From Clostridia bacterium (GTDB taxonomy: Bacteria > Bacillota > Clostridia > Christensenellales > Aristaeellaceae), in the NCBI GenBank assembly GCA_017537105.1, contig JAFWBZ010000373.1, positions 1 through 24,231 on the forward strand: DNA of 24,231 nt, read 5' to 3'. The notes beneath the pieces are model-generated. The model saw nothing but the letters and a program-made list of their open reading frames with translations. It ran no database searches and was not told the origin of the DNA. The stretch's first letter is position 1; every line of letters starts with the position of its first letter. Position numbers and translations under genes: made by a program. Shown piece by piece: positions 21,676 through 24,231 of this stretch.

Positions 21676-22923
21676 TTGCGCCTCGGTATCATCACCCTGC
21701 TGCTCGCCCTGCTGCTCGCCGCCCCGATCGCCTGCGCCTCGGACGCAATCGACCTGAACCCCGCGCCGACGCCGGAGGCAGAGCTTCCTGCGCAGCTGCC
21801 GCCGCTGTCCCCCTCGGTGCTGGAGGAGGCGCTGCCCTTCAACGCAAACTGCGGCGCATTACTCCTGGCGGAGCAACAGAGCGGACAGATCATCTTCGCC
21901 ATGAACCCGGATTCGCCCCGCCCGGTCGCCTCCGTCACCAAGGTGATGACCATTCTGCTGGCGCTGGAGATGCTGGATGCGGGCCGCCTCCGCCTGGAGG
22001 ACCCTGTGAGCGTCTCGAAGACTGCCGCCGGCATGGGCGGCTCCCAGGTGCTGCTGGACGTGGGTGAACGCCAGACCGCCGCAACGCTGCTGAAGAGCAT
22101 GATCGTGGGCTCCGCCAATGACGCCGCAGTGGCGCTGGCGGAGGCGATGTACGGCTCAGAGGCCGCCTGCGTGGAGGCCATGAACGCCCGCGCGGCGGAG
22201 CTCGGCATGGAGGGCACGCACTTCGTCAACTGCACGGGACTGCCTGCCGAGGGCCAGCACACCACCGCGCGGGACGTGGCGGTCATGGCCCGCCAGATGT
22301 TTTCCCACGATCTGTACTACGAATACTCGAAAATCTGGATGGAGGACCTTGACCACGGCGACGGCCGTGCGACGCAGTTGGTCAACACCAACAAGCTCCT
22401 GCGGCTGTACGACGGCTGCGACGGCGGAAAGACCGGCTCCACCCAGGAAGCGGGCTACTGCGTCGCCGTCACCGCCACCCGTGGCGGCATGCGCCTGGTC
22501 GCCGTCGTACTGGGCGCACCCTCCGGTGCGGAGCGATTCGACCTCGCCGCCCGCATGCTCGATCACGGCTTCGCAAACTACCGCCTCTACCCCGTCGCCC
22601 GGGCTGGCACTCGGGTGCGCGGCGAGCTGCCGGTGACCGGCGGGGCAAAGTCTGGCGTGGGCCTGGCGCTGTTGAGCGACCTCACGCTGCTGGTTCGAAA
22701 GGGCGAGGAGCAGGACATTCGGCTCGTTCCCGACCTCCCCGAATCGGTTCCCGCCCCCGTGGCGGCAGGCGACCGCGTGGGCAGCGTGGCCGTCGTCCGG
22801 GACGGGCGCACGCTGGCCGAAATCCCCGTGGCGGCATGCGAATCCGTGGAGATCCGGGGAATCGCCCGGGGCATCGAAGCATTCTGGCGACTCTGGCCGC
22901 TGCTCGGCGAGGGGGCTGCATAG
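21676..22923 (+). CDS. D-alanyl-D-alanine carboxypeptidase (low-molecular-weight PBP, peptidase S11)
   Basis: A 415-residue exported penicillin-binding protein. A signal peptide (residues 1-22, MRLGIITLLLALLLAA to ACA-S) is followed by an S11 peptidase domain with all three active-site motifs: SVTK (Ser86, Lys89), SAN (146-148) and KTG (251-253, in DGGKTGSTQEAGYC). A beta-rich C-terminal domain (about 290-385) and a final amphipathic segment (IARGIEAFWRLWPLLG) fit the membrane-associating tail of the PBP5/DacF type. It trims the terminal D-Ala from peptidoglycan stem peptides. The start is TTG at 21676, 7 bases after GGAGGG (21663-21668), which gives a complete signal peptide; the open frame reaches far upstream, but that part is antisense to the HTH gene. 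No convincing promoter was found in the 190 bases before it. Confidence 0.93.
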   Translation: MRLGIITLLLALLLAAPIACASDAIDLNPAPTPEAELPAQLPPLSPSVLEEALPFNANCGALLLAEQQSGQIIFAMNPDSPRPVASVTKVMTILLALEMLDAGRLRLEDPVSVSKTAAGMGGSQVLLDVGERQTAATLLKSMIVGSANDAAVALAEAMYGSEAACVEAMNARAAELGMEGTHFVNCTGLPAEGQHTTARDVAVMARQMFSHDLYYEYSKIWMEDLDHGDGRATQLVNTNKLLRLYDGCDGGKTGSTQEAGYCVAVTATRGGMRLVAVVLGAPSGAERFDLAARMLDHGFANYRLYPVARAGTRVRGELPVTGGAKSGVGLALLSDLTLLVRKGEEQDIRLVPDLPESVPAPVAAGDRVGSVAVVRDGRTLAEIPVAACESVEIRGIARGIEAFWRLWPLLGEGAA

Positions 22924-23015
22924 GGCTTTCGGGCGCGTGCAAAAGGCTTTCCCCATTTTTTGCCGCAACCCCGCGGAAACTTAACGAGAACCCTCTATCA
23001 GGCTTTTAGTCCAGC

Positions 23016-23024
23016 TGATATAAT
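23016..23024 (+). promoter_or_regulatory. Extended -10 promoter of guaB
   Basis: TGATATAAT gives a TG-n-TATAAT extended -10 element; the -35 position (TATCAG, 17 bases upstream) is poor. The leader to the TTG start is about 25 nt. Confidence 0.65.
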
Positions 23025-23036
23025 TTTCAAAATTAT
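23020..23036. promoter_or_regulatory. Perfect AT-rich palindrome overlapping the guaB promoter
   Basis: ATAATTTT (23020-23027) and AAAATTAT (23029-23036) are perfect 8-bp arms around a single C. It overlaps the -10 hexamer and the predicted +1, where a repressor would block initiation. No regulator can be named. Confidence 0.45.
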
Positions 23037-23055
23037 TCAGAAGAGGGTGAGGTAA

Positions 23056-24231
23056 TTGGCGATCATTCGCGAAGGATTGACTTTTGACGATGTGCTGCTC
23101 GTGCCCCAGAAGAGCTGTGTGCTGCCCCGCGAGGTGGACCTGACCGTCCAGTTGACCCGGAAAATCAAGCTGAATATCCCGATGCTCAGTGCTGCGATGG
23201 ACACCGTGACCGACTACAACATGGCGATTGCGATGGCGCGCGAAGGCGGCCTGGGCATTATTCATAAGAACATGTCCATCGAAGAGCAGGCCAATCAGGT
23301 TGACAAGGTCAAGCGCTCGGAAAACGGCGTCATCATCGACCCCTTCTCCCTCTCCCCCGACCACACCGTTTCGGATGCCCAGGCGCTGATGAGCAAGTTC
23401 CGCATCTCCGGTGTGCCAATCACCGAAAACGGCCGCCTGGTGGGCATTCTGACCAACCGCGACCTCCGGTTCGAGACCGACTTCAGCCAGCCCATCCGCA
23501 ACGTGATGACCCACGAAAACCTGATCACCGCACCGGTGGGCACGACGCTGGACGGCGCCAAGGCCATTCTGGCCAAGCACCGCATCGAAAAGCTGCCCAT
23601 CGTGGATGAGCACTACATGCTGCGCGGCCTGATCACGATCAAGGACATCCAGAAGAGCGCCAAGTATCCCAACTCCGCCCGCGACGGCAAAGGCCGCCTG
23701 CTCTGCGGCGCGGCGGTGGGCGTTACCAGCGACACCATGGAGCGCGTCGCCGCCCTGGTCAACGCCAACGTCGACGTCATCGGCCTGGACACCGCCCACG
23801 GACACTCCATGGGCGTGCTGAAGATGGTCGAGCGCATTCGCGAAGCCTATCCCGATCTGGAGATCATCGCCGGCAACGTGGCCACCGCCCCTGCCACCGA
23901 AGATCTGATCAAGGCCGGTGCGGACGTGGTCAAGGTCGGCATCGGGCCCGGCTCCATCTGCACCACCCGCGTGGTCGCCGGCATCGGCGTTCCGCAGATC
24001 ACCGCCATCATGGATTGCGCTGAGGTGGCCGACAAGCTGGGCAAGACCATCATCGCAGACGGCGGCATCAAGTATTCCGGCGACATCCCGAAGGCCATCG
24101 CCGCCGGCGCGTCCGCGGTCATGATGGGCAGCCTGTTCGCCGGCACCGAGGAGAGCCCCGGCGCGACGGAGATCTACCAGGGCCGCTCCTACAAGGTGTA
24201 CCGCGGCATGGGCTCCCTGGCTGCCATGGCC
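23056..24231 (+). CDS. guaB: IMP dehydrogenase (5' part, runs off the window)
   Basis: The first 392 residues of inosine-5'-monophosphate dehydrogenase, which oxidises IMP to XMP in guanine nucleotide synthesis using NAD. LTFDDVLLVPQ starts the barrel and PMLSAAMDTVT follows. A tandem CBS (Bateman) insert covers about 95-205 (ISGVPITENGRLVGILTNRDL, IEKLPIVDEHYMLRGLITIKDI). The catalytic loop is GIGPGSICTTR with Cys302. GGIKYSGDIPKAIAAGASAVMMGSLFAG and YRGMGSL are the IMP phosphate-binding elements. The start is TTG at 23056, after GGGTGAGG; no ATG is available before the conserved N-terminus. Family members are about 485-490 residues, so roughly 95 C-terminal residues, including the mobile flap, are missing here because the window ends. 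Confidence 0.97.
   Translation, partial: MAIIREGLTFDDVLLVPQKSCVLPREVDLTVQLTRKIKLNIPMLSAAMDTVTDYNMAIAMAREGGLGIIHKNMSIEEQANQVDKVKRSENGVIIDPFSLSPDHTVSDAQALMSKFRISGVPITENGRLVGILTNRDLRFETDFSQPIRNVMTHENLITAPVGTTLDGAKAILAKHRIEKLPIVDEHYMLRGLITIKDIQKSAKYPNSARDGKGRLLCGAAVGVTSDTMERVAALVNANVDVIGLDTAHGHSMGVLKMVERIREAYPDLEIIAGNVATAPATEDLIKAGADVVKVGIGPGSICTTRVVAGIGVPQITAIMDCAEVADKLGKTIIADGGIKYSGDIPKAIAAGASAVMMGSLFAGTEESPGATEIYQGRSYKVYRGMGSLAAMA

Overview
The window reads as a piece of a GC-rich Clostridia-type Firmicute chromosome, plausibly a gut or rumen Christensenellales/Oscillospirales relative (inference). The signs are strong Shine-Dalgarno sites, several TTG starts (GH1 glucosidase, D,D-carboxypeptidase, guaB), near-consensus SigA-type promoters, MKK-type SPase I signal peptides, an ATPase-less sugar ABC cassette, and a helix-turn-helix protein with an Ala/Lys/Pro tail. 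No phage, IS element, CRISPR array, tRNA or rRNA was seen.

Layout. 1-2344: the end of a FeMo-cofactor-biosynthesis-type (NifX/NifB-like) protein, then a secreted FMN-binding/FAD fumarate-reductase-like flavoprotein interrupted by one in-frame TGA, closed by a strong terminator. 2534-3550 (-): an NlpC/P60-like hydrolase with peptidoglycan-binding and SH3 domains. 3601-5621 (+): a consensus promoter drives a GH1 beta-glucosidase overlapped by a GNAT acetyltransferase, ending at a bidirectional terminator. 5650-10954 (-): a LacI regulator, a sugar-binding protein and two permeases. Two near-identical LacI-type operators, one at the regulator promoter and one in the binding-protein leader, suggest one regulon. 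The second permease carries an unusual N-terminal extension with an extracellular coiled coil.

11041-13730 (-): a secreted metallo-beta-lactamase-fold protein with three Ig-like repeats and a small secreted acidic protein. 13816-16237 (-): a tight operon of DUF523, threonine aldolase and a divergent AroE-like dehydrogenase lacking the usual Ser-x-Ser shikimate motif. Divergent from it, 16290-19130 (+): mannitol-1-phosphate dehydrogenase, M42 aminopeptidase and a GNAT acetyltransferase.

19227-19567 is the most unusual stretch. A perfect-consensus promoter starts a roughly 300-nt transcription unit with no convincing long ORF. It contains a 13-bp long-range helix, smaller hairpins and a terminator: a candidate structured ncRNA or leader that I cannot assign to a known family. 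The rest holds a secreted hypothetical protein (-), the HTH/histone-H1-like protein (-), a D-Ala-D-Ala carboxypeptidase (+) and the 5' part of guaB (+), which runs off the end.
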